The notes: a model not told the origin generated them from the sequence alone. A DNA stretch of 64,000 nt from Angiostrongylus vasorum (GCA_018806985.1 JADANN010000404.1:682001-746000); one strand, 5' to 3'; shown: positions 10,147 to 21,609, counted from the stretch's first letter. Program-made: numbers and translations.

Positions 10147-10841
10147 CTAGTGTGAGGATTTGTGAATAATGGAGCTTCTTTTCGATTTTTTGAAAAGTTT
10201 GTGAACTCCTGAAACATTTAAGCGCATTCTATAAAAACTAAATATACCACTGAGGCAATCGAGCAAAATCACTTCTATAAGCATGCAAAGTTCTCAACTC
10301 CTCCGTTAGTTTCTTAATGACGAAATCTTCGTATGTTGTCGAAAAAATCAGTTTGGTCACATATGAGCTTCATTTTCGATGGATCTAGAGTTTTTTGACT
10401 GATCTTTGTGAAAAGCAAAAGTCGGCTTCTTGATCGAGGTCCTCTAACCTAAGCTTCACGTGCGAGAACACTACCCAGTTTTCCGTTTCTGATTTTAAAC
10501 GTGCAGTAACTCAGTGTATGCTTGTACTGTTGTGTAGAGTTGAGCGCAGTTGAAAAAAGGTGTATGTAGAGAAAAACTTTGAACTAATAGGCATAGTTAT
10601 TTGAATACTATAGTGTAAATTTTAATTTGTGTCCATTATATCATTGTTATCGCTTTGAAATTATGCACTTTTCTTGCGAAAAAAGGAGCTTAGCAAAGTT
10701 ATAAATAGAGAATTCTATTTCATGAAAATTTGGCACTCAAACGAAGTATGCGACCATTGGATTCCACGGGCTTAATTTAAGCATAAAAATTTTGTGGGAA
10801 TAGAGCTCTTAAGAACAGCGCCTTCTACAATTTTATGAAAG

Positions 10842-11243
10842 TTGAAAATAATGAACAGGAACACTGGAAGCTCATGCTGTATAGGCCAGCTTTGCTGGTT
10901 TGTTGATTCGCGGATGGTAAAAGCTATGAATCGCAAACGAAGAAAAGTATCGACGCATTTGAGCCGCATAGTACTTTGTTCATGTGAATCAACGCTGACC
11001 CTTGCCTTATTTATGATGGATTCTCACCATAGCACTACAGGATTATTGCAACAAACAAAGAAAGATTATTTTGGAAACGGAGTAGTTACCTTCCGCTCGA
11101 TACAGGCGACCATTGTGACTCCACTATTCACGGAAGTGTTTGTCATTAAAAAACAAAAACCTGCGCCGAAAACCCAGACTGTCTTCGAAGACGTTAGTGA
11201 AGACATTTGTAGTTCCAACAATAACAATCTTCCAAACCACTGA
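10842..11243 (+). CDS. 133-codon open frame, doubtful
   Basis: An uninterrupted frame from ATG, ending FEDVSEDICSSNNNNLPNH. The minus strand over the same stretch has a competing exon candidate after a good acceptor (CACTCTCTTCAG) reading WKIVIVGTTNVFTNVFEDSL, so strand and frame are unresolved. No motif recognised. About seven frames of this length are expected by chance in a window of this size and composition. Confidence 0.2.
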   Translation: MKIMNRNTGSSCCIGQLCWFVDSRMVKAMNRKRRKVSTHLSRIVLCSCESTLTLALFMMDSHHSTTGLLQQTKKDYFGNGVVTFRSIQATIVTPLFTEVFVIKKQKPAPKTQTVFEDVSEDICSSNNNNLPNH

Positions 11244-12050
11244 AGAGAGTGAAATGGGCTAGCTTCACCGAGAAAAGTAGTCAGGAGGAGGCAGTAAAAG
11301 CCAATCTTCAAGCTTGCCAAGCAGCACATCAAGGGATACTTTAATATAGTTGTGATACCATCCATAGCCCATTCATGTCTGTGGCCTTATAAACGCGTTT
11401 ACAAGATTTCCTTATAATAAATGTTATGTGATATTTTCAAGAACCTTTTAGATGGCGCATTTCACACAGTAAGGAAGGAAAAGCAGGCAAAATATTATGA
11501 CTGAGCAAGCATGGAGTATACTACTGAGTGCTATACTATTAAGCTTCGTTAGAGGGGAGCATTCTAGCGCGATCGTGATGTTTGTTAATCGTATCGCATA
11601 GCGGTCGGATTAATGGGACAACAAAATTCTATTGGTTCACAACCACTCTGAAGTGTTCAACGCCGCCAGTAGTGTTAATAGGTTAGGAATGCCGTAAGCT
11701 TGAACAAACCACAGTAGAATCCGTTAATGTGCGTGAAGCACTAGTCGCAGCACATTAACATTTTTTAGATCATGGATAATCCTCGGAAAAGAAATGGAGC
11801 ATTTTTTTTTGTTTCAGCAGAACAGAAGAAAGCACATAAGAAGTCTCTGAGCTGTAACGAGGAAGAAATCATTCCTTTCACAGTATTAACAAACATATGT
11901 AGAGCCTTGGGGGGATTTATTGTGTTTTGCTAGTTAGAGACGTGACATATTCGATTATCTGTTATTAAATTTGTGAAGGCTCTTGCTAGACTTCACCTTG
12001 TTTCAATCCCTTTGTGAAGTTTGATAGTGTAAAAAACTATTATAAATAAT
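11244..12050. other. No assigned feature
   Basis: No exon or repeat recognised. Confidence 0.5.
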
Positions 12051-12052
12051 AA

Positions 12053-12320
12053 TCATGAGTATTTCTTAAATAAACCAAGTAACTCATCTGTCACAAGTTT
12101 TTTCAGCCGCCAAATAAAAAATGGTAATAATCTGGATGAAGAAGGAAAACAAAGTGGGAAAACAGAGGGACAGTAGGTAGTGACTGACAACAATACGACC
12201 ACTTGCACTGGCCGCCGTCCGGGAGAACAAATAGAATATGGGCACGAGTCCACCTCTTTTGGCTCCACACTAGACTGAATATTTTTCACGATAGAAGTCT
12301 CGTACTGTGAAAAAGTTGAA
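12053..12320 (-). CDS. Possible exon, uncharacterised
   Basis: Behind a strong acceptor (CTTCAACTTTTTCACAG) the minus strand reads YETSIVKNIQSSVEPKEVDS then CPYSICSPGRRP and stays open for about 80 codons. No convincing donor or partner exon was found, so this is only a candidate. Confidence 0.2.
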
Positions 12321-12479
12321 GGAAATCGAATAATTTTCACATGAACGAATCTTCTTGTTTTGTGTTCAACCGAACCACTGCTGTGTTTCTTCGCTTACGT
12401 TGTTTTGTTTGCGCCATGACATCATACAATTGAAATAAACTAGACATTTTAATCCTCGAACATTTAAGTCTATCAGTAA

Positions 12480-12752
12480 AAAAACTCTCAGCGTTGATCA
12501 GTCCCCGACGGATGCGCCATGCATTCAACTTCAATAAGCACCGTTTGGAGGTGATTGAATGCATACCTGGCCTTTACAATGACTCGCGGTGCCCTACCGA
12601 TGTATCGAGCCAGTGCTGCCATCCCTCCCAGACAAGTCATGTACCAATTTACCGATCCCTGGAGGGATGGAAGACTTAGTGGGCTGTGGGCGCTGGGATC
12701 AATTCTAGGTGTGTGTTGCAAGGTGCCTCCGAGAACTGCGCCACACGCACCG
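12480..12752 (-). mobile_element. SINE-1 copy
   Basis: Inverted copy running from CTCTCAGCGTTGATCAGTCC (tail side) through GGAGGTGATTGAATGCATAC and CTCCCAGACAAGTCATG to the tRNA-like head GCGCCACACGCACC. Confidence 0.85.
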
Positions 12753-13098
12753 TAAGTCTGTCAGTAATCTTTCTAGTCCATTTCGTTCCCGATTTTAGGA
12801 AGTAGACGACGGAAGTGGTATGTGATCTTGCATACCACAAAAAAAATGCGGTCGGAGGATTAAGAAGATGTCCAATTGGTTTATAAATGGGTTTTCGTTG
12901 TTTTATTTGCTTTCAGAAGGAAAGAAACAGGAAAGTAGAAGGAAACCATACTGGAAAATCCAACAAGAGTGCGATGCATAATGGAAAAAATAAGTGCAGA
13001 GAGAAAGCCTTCTATTATAGTTAATCAATGAATGATTATAGTCAGCCAGCGAGTGACTGGACTAGGTACCAGTAAAGCCTTCTCACTATCTCTTCTTA

Positions 13099-13497
13099 TA
13101 CATACGTTACGTATGCTTTCATTAACAGTGCGAACACTATACTTCTCGTAGAGCGCTCTTCGCCTTCAATATATCTAACTAGAAAGTGTCCAAGGAAAGC
13201 TTTCTCATCCTGGAGCAGTGGATTCGTTTAATCACGATAGTTCTCCCGCTTCCCAGAGTAAATATTGGCCTTTCCTGTCGCAATAAACTCTCGAGCATCC
13301 TTTTTTTCAACTGGCAGCAATAGGAAGAGAGGGACTGTATTCTCTGAATCATTAATACTATCGCTTCACGACAAGTAAATAAATGTTTGCCTCTGATATT
13401 TGTTCCTTCAATTGTAAGAGCGTAACTATCATCTGTATCACCTGCTGTTCCGTTGATCGTCCAGTGACTCCGCGGACACCAGTTAACAGTTTTCCTC
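13099..13497 (+). repeat. U duplication, arm 1, second part
   Basis: Reverse complement of 15545-15800 plus 14880-15010, for example CTTCTCGTAGAGCGCTCTTC, CCAGAGTAAATATTGGCC and GTAACTATCATCTGTATC. In arm 2 these two pieces are separated by an FB2 insertion; here they are contiguous, showing the pre-insertion state. Confidence 0.7.
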
Positions 13498-13615
13498 AGG
13501 GCATAGTCGATACTTTTGATAACATGCTAAGCCGCTCGTTTTCTCTTGCCCAACTCTGTAGAGAAGTCGATCGTCTTGTTGACTTCCCTGGCTAGATACA
13601 ATAATCTGAGCATTC
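13490..13615 (-). mobile_element. RTE-1 fragment
   Basis: Minus strand reads a YLAREVNKTIDFSTELGKRK-like stretch followed by AA, the region after the reverse transcriptase domain of RTE-1 (YLGREINMMNDLAPELSRRK in better copies). It abuts the U sequence. Confidence 0.6.
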
Positions 13616-13685
13616 GAATATGTTTATTCCATTATGTGTGAGTGGAAAATCAGAAATAAATCCGTTCTCCAAAAACATTTTTTTT

Positions 13686-14347
13686 CCAGTAATCGCGAGG
13701 TTGTTAAACAGCTTACGTTTACTTCCATACAATAACACACATACAACACAACCGTAGCTGACGTTCCAGCAGAATTGCCTTCTTCACATCCCCCCTTTTT
13801 TCACCCGTCTTCCACCGTGCAACGTCAGCTACGGTTGTGTTGTATGTGTGTTATTGCATGGAAGTAAACGTATGTTTAGCTTTTTTAATTTCTGCCTTCT
13901 GAACTTTTTATGGCAGGTTATTATTATGCGAAATACAACCACAAGATTGCTGAGATATTTGCAAAACTCCGGGACCGCAGTTGTTTGCGGTGAGGAACAA
14001 ACGCGCTATTGTCCTTTCCGGGGAGTAACGCGTTCACCACCACACATGCGGGTCCTTCGTTTCACCTGTCTCTCAGCTAATTCTTATCGATCTGTGCTGA
14101 GAGACAGGCGAAACGAAGGACCCGCATGTGTGGTGGTGAGCGCGCTACTCCCCTGGAAAGGACAATAGCGCTTTCGTTCCTCACCGCAAACAACTGCGGT
14201 CCGAGTTTTGCAAATATCTCAGCAATCTTGTGGTTGTATTTCGCATAATAATAAACGTATGTTCTTTAACAACCTCGCGATTGCTGAGAAAAAAAAACCA
14301 CGAATTTATGATCCAATGCCGAGGTTAATAGAAAGTCGATCCTGGGA
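13686..14347. mobile_element. FB1 foldback element, copy 2, interrupted
   Basis: Left arm 13687-13780 and right arm around 13826-13876 plus 14252-14284 pair (AATCGCGAGGTTGTTAAACA; ACACAACCGTAGCTGACGTT). The right arm is split by an FB2 copy. The family tail CCGAGGTTAATAGAAAGTCG lies at 14319-14338. The hammerhead-like core is decayed here (minus strand GTGAAGAAGGCAATTCTGCTGGAACG). Confidence 0.75.
13877..14251. mobile_element. FB2 foldback element nested in FB1
   Basis: Palindrome of about 330 bp centred near 14088: GCGAAATACAACCACAAGAT at the left pairs with ATCTTGTGGTTGTATTTCGC at the right, and CGAAGGACCCGCATG is inverted in the middle. A 12-bp direct repeat TAAACGTATGTT at 13865-13876 and 14252-14263 brackets it, which occurs once in intact FB1 arms, so it is a target-site duplication. 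Confidence 0.8.
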
Positions 14348-14670
14348 ACAGTTTTTTTGTGAGAATTAGTCGAAGGCCTGACCCTTTTAGTAATCTACAG
14401 GAGTTGTTGAAGTCGGATAGCATTCGTTCTACTTGGACAATACTTGGTGTTGCAAGAACGAAGTCACCAGCAAAGCGAAGATAGTATAATTTCCGATCAT
14501 TGACTTTTACTTTCATCCTGCCCCATTTGCTTGTTTGTATGAAGTTTTGGAGGATAATAGTAAATAATTTTTAGCGAGATTGGTACTCCCTGTCGAACAC
14601 CTCTTGTTACGTTGATGTTAATATAGTTACAGAACAGTGGGATTTTCGTTGTGAAATTTTTTGCATAGCT
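14340..14670 (-). mobile_element. RTE-1 reverse transcriptase fragment
   Basis: Minus strand reads INVTRGVRQGVPISLKI and then LYYLRFAGDFVLATPSIVQV. The catalytic motif FADD is F-A-G-D (14463-14474), so one metal-binding aspartate is lost. Truncated at both ends. Confidence 0.75.
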
Positions 14671-14879
14671 CATCATGGGCCTTCATATACTTAGTAGGGA
14701 TTTGGCATAACAACCGATGGACAACAGCAGTAAGCAGCTGGATTTCTCAAGGTGTGAAACGCACAACTGGAATACCACTGCTCCTATAGTCAGATTTCTT
14801 CAGAAAGACCAAGGAACAGGGTAGATTAACTAGTGAACAGCTACAGCGAGCAAACTCACAGAGCAACTTTCACACGAAG

Positions 14880-17355
14880 CAGAGAAAAATGGAAAATTGC
14901 TGGTGTCCACGGTTTCAGTGGACGATTAACGGAGCAGCATATGATACAGATGATAGTTACAGCACAATACTTAAAGGAACAAATATGAAAGACTAACAAC
15001 TTTTTACTATGTTTTAGTTTTTTATTTTCTGCCGTTTATAATTTTTAAGGCAGGGTATTAAGCGAAATACAACCACAAGATTCCTGAGATATTTGCAAAA
15101 CTCCGGACTGCAGGTGTCTGCGGTGGGAGACGAACGCGCTATTGTCTTTTTCCCGGGAGTAACGCGTTCACCACCACGCCATGCGGGTCCTTTGTTTCGC
15201 CTTTCTCTCAGCTAGTTCTATCGATCAGTGCCGTCAGCAACCACTCGTCAACGGGATTGATCTGGTTAGCCCACATCGGCATTGAACCCAGTTAAGCTGA
15301 GGCTGTATTGAACTCACAATGTTTTACTTTTTATTTCCCTGCCTTCTATAATTTTTTATGGCGGGATATTAAGCGAAATACAACCACAGGCGAAACGAAG
15401 GACCCGCATGGTATGGTGGTGAATGCGTTACTCCCTCGGAAAGGACAACAGCGCGTTCGTTCTCCACCGCAGACACCTGCGGTCTGGAGTTTTGCAAATA
15501 TCTCAGCAATCTTGTGGTTGTATTTCGCTTAATTTTTTTACTTTTCCTGAAACGATAGTACCAATGATTTATAGAATACAGTCTATCTCTTTCTGCTGCC
15601 ATTTCAAAAAGGACACTCGAGAGTTCACTGTGAGAAACAAGGCCGATATTTACTCTGGGAAGAAGGTAAACTATCGTGGTTAAACGAAGCCGCCTCTCTA
15701 GGGTGGAAAAGCTACCCTTGGATACTTCCCTAATTAGAAATATTTAAGGTGAAGAGCGCTCTACGAGAAGTGTAGTGTTCTGTTCTCAGTGTTTCTGAAA
15801 GCATCCGTTGCACTGTTCATGGTTAAAGTACTCGTAAGGCCATAGAATGGCACATGACTTTCTCCACTGCTTTATTACTTCGACTCACAGAAAACAATAC
15901 AAGAAAAGTTTTTTGTTTGTGGCAAGTTTACACCGGGCTATTGGAAATCTCTGGCACAGCCAACTTTCCGGAGATATCTCCTTCAAAGTCGCGATCGAAT
16001 GCCCACATCCGTCATTTTTTTCTTGCAATGTGCGTATTCTTTGTCATTGCATTCACTTGGATTGAATATATTGAACCACCGGACGAATGAATTAGCAGTA
16101 TAAAACACTGTCATTTAATAAAGACGGTTCTTGCCATGCTGGACTCATCTGAGCTCAGTCTGCAGCTCCCAGTGATGGAGGACAGGGTGACTAAGGATTT
16201 GTAACAACCTCGTGCAAACTTATCAGTAAACCGAGACCTTAATTACTCATGCCCAGGTTGGACGAAGCCGATGTCGAAAACATGAAAAAAACGCTCCAGT
16301 ATTGCCGTTTTGGGGACCAGTCACAGAAAGAGAGCACATGCAAAAATAGCAACGTACACTCTTCTTCATCATAAAATCTATGCGGCATTACGTATCCCTT
16401 CTCTTCTGAAACAAAACCGGCCGTTCTCGCAAGGCTAGATGACGGTGTTGTCAATTTTGCTATAAACAAGATAAAGAAAAAAATTTCCTAACTTGGAAAT
16501 GAAAAATCTAGCGAAGACTAGACGAGAAGCTTGCGTAACAGTTGTCCAGTTGTGGGAAGCGTAGTGACCGATGTGCCACAATTTGTAGTTCAGCGGTTTT
16601 ACAATAAGGTGGATAAATTTGTGTGAAATCACTCCATGGGGAACTCAAGGCTGTCAATGTTTCAAACTTAACAACAAAATTTCGAAGTAGTAAAGCTTTT
16701 TTCATTCACCGAGGGTAATAAGGATAGGATTTTAACACCGCGTTGGTCTCCAGTCTTCTAAAATTGTTCTACAGCCCTTTCTTTTGCGGACTTATACGGA
16801 TGAGCTGCAAGAATCAAACAAATAGGGTCTATACCAGTAACAGCAAATACTTCACCCTTATTTCGTGGGGAGCTGCACTGAAAGTATATGGATCCATTGA
16901 ATCCACGTTTTGTTTGATCTGTGATTGCAAGTAATGGCGCTGACAACCATTGCCAGTTCGTGCATTTGTGTAACTATTTCGTTTATTATGTTGGAACAAA
17001 AAGCGCATTAAAACAGTACACCAACAAAACAACATACTACTAAGAGCCGATGTAAAAGCAACATACACGATACATAAAGAGCATGTTTCGAAGAGAAATC
17101 TTCTGCAGATAATTCTTCCCGTTTTGACAACACACAACGCTTCACCTTTTGAGGAGTAGGTGCCGAAGGAGGGTGAAAATTTTGACAGGTATTCAGTGTT
17201 GGTGATAAAGTATTCCACTGAATTTTTCTCGTTAGAGTGAAGGAAGAGTCGAAGCTCTTCGTTCGGACCGCTGTCCAACATTCGACTCCTTTTCTCCTCT
17301 GGCACGAACTCTATCGCGTACGCTGTCAGAGCAGCAGAATGGCAGAAATGAAAAA
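14880..17355 (-). repeat. U duplication, arm 2 (interrupted by FB2)
   Basis: Inverted relative to arm 1. Segments 15818-17355, 15545-15800 and 14880-15010 match arm 1 in order. Coding-like pieces include a minus-strand frame of 158 codons (16829-17305; EELRLFLHSNEKNSVEYFIT, then a hydrophobic CSLCIVYVAFTSALSSML) and a plus-strand 78-codon frame (15854-16090) with a hydrophobic HFFLAMCVFFVIAFTWI. Neither is intact in arm 1, so I treat the block as a decayed duplicated segment, perhaps once genic. Confidence 0.7.
15035..15535. mobile_element. FB2 foldback element, inserted in U arm 2
   Basis: GCGAAATACAACCACAAGAT at 15062-15081 and its inverse at 15511-15530 form the ends; the inside contains TAGTTCTATCGATCAGTGCC and CCCAGTTAAGCTGAGGCTG, as in the copy at 57.2 kb. 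The second arm is shorter than the first. It separates two U segments that are contiguous at 13.1-13.5 kb. Confidence 0.75.
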
Positions 17356-17494
17356 AATGTACTACTTCAGTGGTTTTATGTCACAAGTTATCACAACAAA
17401 TAAGATGCTCGAGCATTTTAAATATGTTATTTACCGACATTCTTTCCTAAAGGGCCCACTTTGTGGTACAAAAAGGAAAATTTCTTCGATGTTC

Positions 17495-18275
17495 TTCATA
17501 GATTCCTCAGCCGCTCTCTTTCCTTGCTCAACTTTGAGGCTAAGTCGTTTATCATGTTAATTTCCATACCAAGATAGACGTAGCTGGAATATTCGGAGAC
17601 ATTCGTAACGCTGAGCGTGAATAGACCATAGGAAACCAATTCGTTCCTCATGAACACCGTTTTTCTTAGATTAAGGCGAAAGGCAATCTTTCCACAGGCT
17701 TTATCATAGTCGCCTGGCATCTGTTCCGCTTGGTTAATGATTTATGTTATAGGAACGGTGTCCACAGCAAAGTAAAGACACTATAATTTATAACCATGGA
17801 TTTTCACTTCCATTCCAGTGTTCGTATGCCATTCTCGAGGGTGGCGGTGAATGATTTTGGCGAGGTCGCCGTGCCTCACCTTTCATCAGAGCTCAGTGAT
17901 AATATTGTTGCAGAATGGTGATATCTTGGTTGTTAAATTCCTAAACAAATCACGAAGAATGTCTCCAGGGCTTCCAAGGCTGCTGCTATCTCAGTTGAGT
18001 CAAACCGATGGAAGTGGGGATTGAATCCTTCTCGAAACACTGCGTTCTCACATGACTGTCCTTCGTCCAGTGTTCTGTCAATCCTGTTTAGGATGACTCA
18101 AGCGAAAAGCTTTTGGATGACAGGGAGTGAGCGGGTTGGGGGATAGTTGTCGATATCCTGGAGGTCACCCTTCTTGAACAATTGCACAGTTTTGCTGGCT
18201 TTCCATTGAGTAGGAACCTTGCATTCAGAAAGACAACTTTTTCCCAGACACGTCTGCTACCAGTTTGTGGATTGT
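17495..18275 (-). mobile_element. RTE-1 reverse transcriptase fragment
   Basis: In order on the minus strand: SECKVPTQWKASKTVQLFKK and GDLQDIDNYPP (18145-18260), a diverged middle, then FRLNLRKTVFMRNELVSY and YSSYVYLGMEINMINDLASK (17510-17680). This is the RT domain with stops and frameshifts and a deleted catalytic region. Confidence 0.75.
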
Positions 18276-18279
18276 GGGA

Positions 18280-18860
18280 AAATGGAACGCTTCGTTAAGT
18301 GGGATGGGACGTGGTCAAGCCAGTGGACGTATATCGTGTCCCGAAAGCATTTCTGACGACTGTGCTTCTCACGCATCTTGTGCAGATAAATCGTAAATTA
18401 TTAATGGTAAAAGTTTCCAGAACGAACTTTTTCGTCGACATTTCCCATTCCCAAAACTATTTTTTATTTATTTGTGCTATTTTTTTAAAACCTCCTATGT
18501 CGTATCCACACTTATTCCATCAATTCTATTTGTTTATTCTACCTATTTATCCATATTTTAATGGACACTTTACTCCCAGCACTCTCCTTTGTGCGAGCAA
18601 TCTCAGCTAACTCGTAGGACAACTATAGTTCCCTTAGTAGAAAAGTAATCCGAAAGAGAGCAAGAATTTTGGTGCAGAAATTCTTGTGTGGAAGAAGGAA
18701 AAGAGTTCAGTAAGCCTCATTCATTGATCCCTGACGTGCAGCATGGTGCCTCAGTGAGCTCTGCTCGCTTAAGAACGTGAAAATCATTGTTGGGAATGTA
18801 GCTATTGGTAACTAACTCATCGGCCTCTGCCGTTATATAGCTCTACTTTTAGCTGAACTT
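18280..18860. other. No assigned feature
   Basis: The plus-strand frame 18299-18610 is hydrophobic and low in information; no splice or domain support. Confidence 0.4.
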
Positions 18861-18864
18861 CTAC

Positions 18865-19239
18865 ATGAAAATGTCGAACTCCTTCTCAGAACCAACGAAC
18901 CTAGTGGGTGATGAATCCCTTAATATAAATAAAAAATTCGACATACAGGATTCGTTTTATTTATCAGTTGGAAGAAAAATAGATTATTCGTACACCCAAA
19001 TCACAAGAACCAATACAATGGATTATTCATCTACTCAGATCACAAGAACCAATACAATGGATTATTCATCTACCCAGATCACAAGAACCAATACAATGGA
19101 TTACTCATCTACTCAGATCACAAGAACCAATACAATGGATTATTCATCTACTCAGATCACAAGAACCAATACAATGGATTATTCATCTACTCAGATCACA
19201 AGAACCAATGTATCAAGTGTAGGTGGGATAAATTACTAA
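18865..19239 (+). CDS. Open frame with six 13-residue repeats
   Basis: A 124-codon frame: ATG, about 40 unique residues (MKMSNSFSEPTNLVGDESLN...), then six tandem units DYSSTQITRTNTM, then a short end SSVGGINY and TAA. The repeat unit is 39 bp, a multiple of three, so copy-number change keeps the frame. Units differ by few bases and mostly at synonymous sites (CTACTC/CTACCC, TTATTC/TTACTC). A possible splice or trans-splice acceptor CTACTTTTAG lies 15 bp before the ATG. No signal peptide or membrane segment. The repeat is rich in Thr, Ser and Asn, as in low-complexity surface or mucin-like proteins, but I do not recognise a family. It could also be a non-coding minisatellite with a fortuitous frame. 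Confidence 0.4.
   Translation: MKMSNSFSEPTNLVGDESLNINKKFDIQDSFYLSVGRKIDYSYTQITRTNTMDYSSTQITRTNTMDYSSTQITRTNTMDYSSTQITRTNTMDYSSTQITRTNTMDYSSTQITRTNVSSVGGINY
18982..19215 (+). repeat. 39-bp minisatellite, six units
   Basis: Units start at 18982, 19021, 19060, 19099, 19138 and 19177, each close to GATTATTCATCTACTCAGAT plus CACAAGAACCAATACAATG. The first unit and the last five bases of the sixth diverge. Confidence 0.95.
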
Positions 19240-19904
19240 ACACATGGAATATCAGAAAAAGAGAGATCTTGTTAAGGAATCATGAAACAGGACGAGGAAT
19301 TCAGAAGCTGCCACCATAAGGAGTACAACATATTCTATAATCGGCTATGTTTTGATCGATTTCTAACCTTCATTCGAACAGTCTCTTCTGTTTCCAGATC
19401 ATGTCTACCACACTAGCGGACCACATCGTAACCGCATTTTTCTTGTTGTAGTCACTCCACATGCACCTTAAAACGATTCAGTATATAAAATTTAATGGAA
19501 CCACACAATTGCTGGTCTCGTTTCGACTCAAACTATTGTTACAATAATAGAAATCTAACAACTTAAAAGAACTGTTTGACTACAATTACATGGATGCACG
19601 GCAAGAACGCAAATCCTTTGCTAAAGACGCTAGATGACGCTAAGTCGGAGGCAATTTCTTCAGAATACGATGACTTCCTTATGGACAAGACAAACTGTGA
19701 GCATGATCGAAGAATAATTAAGGGGAACATACAGAAGCATGTCTGGTAAGTCAATCGTTGTTAATGTATATAACAATGAGCGATGAATATTCTTTTCTCC
19801 ATCTCAACACTATCTAACTCCGTATGAAAGTTCGCTGATAAATGTTTTTGGATATCAGATCACTGCACTTAAGAATTCACCAAATGCGGAAGCTCAGTTA
19901 AAGA
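19240..19904. other. No assigned feature
   Basis: No exon or repeat recognised. Confidence 0.5.
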
Positions 19905-20040
19905 AACTCACAGACAGGTCTGGTACCAATACCAATTCGTGATTCCGGAGGGATGGAAGGCTTGATGAGCCCAAGGTTCGGGATCGAAACCATGTGTCTT
20001 GCAGGACGCCTCTAACTTGTGCGCTACAGGCACCCATGTA
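19905..20040 (-). mobile_element. SINE-1 copy, head half only
   Basis: CAGACAGGTCTGGTACCAAT, then GGAGGGATGGAAGGCTTGATG and the head GCCTCTAACTTGTGCGCTACAGGCACCC, inverted. The tail half is missing. Confidence 0.7.
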
Positions 20041-21240
20041 TTGTATCTTATACATACACATATATGTATGCCGGTTGCTTCGACCTCGTCCTTTACAACC
20101 TGGCAAACTGTTGCTGAACTTGTTCCAGAAAAGCTCCCGAATCCACAAAGCCGGCGATCTGGCGACTGCGTTGAAGTGTTATACGAGGATTCAAGGTCGA
20201 ATAGCCCTCGACCGGTAATCAAACACTCATGAAGACAAAGTAGATTGCAACCGAGTCCTCTCGTCAGAAAAATAGGAACCGAATAAAAGGAGCGCTGATA
20301 CCCATACAATATGTGAATACGTTTCGTAAGAGCAAGCACACAAATGGGCAAACAAACTGGTAAATAACCCCTGTCATGCCACCTATACAAAACCCTAATT
20401 TGTTAGTTATTTGGACGGTATTACTGCACTTTAGCATTTTCATAGTTTATTACCAACACGATTCATTCCTAGAGTGCAATTACCACCTCACAAAATACTG
20501 CAGAATTTGGTTAAGACAGATGTGAAATAGTTTAAAAGACAAAACTAACTTAAACGACATTTTAACTACATTGTCGAAATCCACTAAAACCTTTGACCAT
20601 AGTTCCATATGTTCTAAAGACACTGTCACATAATAGAATGACAGGTGGGATACAAGTGCAGAGAACGTGAGTTATGTTAGATTTCATAAATTTTAACAAA
20701 TTCTAGCATAGGTTCGTAGGGCACCACATTTATGGTCAAGCAACGAAATGCTTCCTATGTGGGAAAAAATAAACGTTTCTCACATTTGTAGTGTTCAGAC
20801 ACAGTTATTAAAAAAGAGGTAGAAAAATTGCAAGTACCTACCGACGACTTTCGCAAGCGCTGGACGTGGCACTATGTTCTTTTGTGAAAGTAGCTGAGTT
20901 CAGCGCTCATCTCCCTTCGAACTGCCGCGGGATGCTTATGCTCTGAACACCGAAACATATGAAGGAGCAACACATTTACAACGGCTACAACTTCAATCAG
21001 ATTTTCATCAGATTAAAATGATTAAGGAAAAAGGAGATGGGAAGCAATATAAACTACAATGAGCAAAACGACAAAAGACGCATTGTTCTAACAGATTCGT
21101 TGCATTACGATAGCACTATCTGCTCAAGGCCGCAGCAAACACCCTCCTGTCATTCCCATCGACGTTTTTATCCACAAAACAAGGCAATTTGTGTGTATTT
21201 CTGCGTGTGGTGTGGGTATGCGTGTAAATATGGTATGTCT
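20041..21240. other. No assigned feature
   Basis: Both strands show open frames near 20.1-20.4 kb but with no splice or domain support. Nothing recognised between 20.4 and 21.2 kb. Confidence 0.4.
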
Positions 21241-21248
21241 AGGTTTGC

Positions 21249-21605
21249 ACGAATGTGTGTATGTGTGCGTGTATGTGTATATGTGTATGTGTAAATGTGT
21301 ATATGTGTAAATCTGTATATGTGTACACATATGCATGTATGTATGTATGTATGTATGTATGTATGTATGTATGTATGTATGTATGTATGTATGTATGTAT
21401 GTATGTATGTATGTATGTATGTATGCATGCATGTACGTTTGCATGTGTGTACGTATATATGGGTATGTGTACACGCATGAGTATGTATGTATGTATGTAT
21501 GTATGTATGTATGTATGTATGTATGTATGCATGCGTAGGTGTACGTGTATGTGTATGTGCATGTGTGTATGTACGTGTATATGTGCATATATATACATAT
21601 ATATA
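21249..21605. repeat. TATG microsatellite block
   Basis: GT-rich start, then a pure (ATGT)n run about 21328-21424 and a second one about 21482-21528, separated by diverged repeats and ended by TA-rich sequence. Long open frames on both strands (YVCM and HTYI repeats) are by-products of the tetranucleotide. Confidence 0.95.
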
Positions 21606-21609
21606 CAAG

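Noticed and set aside
13848..14168. 106-codon open frame
   Set aside because: It is entirely inside the FB2 palindrome and FB1 arm.
20090..20220. TPR-like stretch in a plus-strand frame (SRIHKAGDLATALKCYTRIQ)
   Set aside because: A single weak repeat in one of three open frames, no second repeat and no exon signals.
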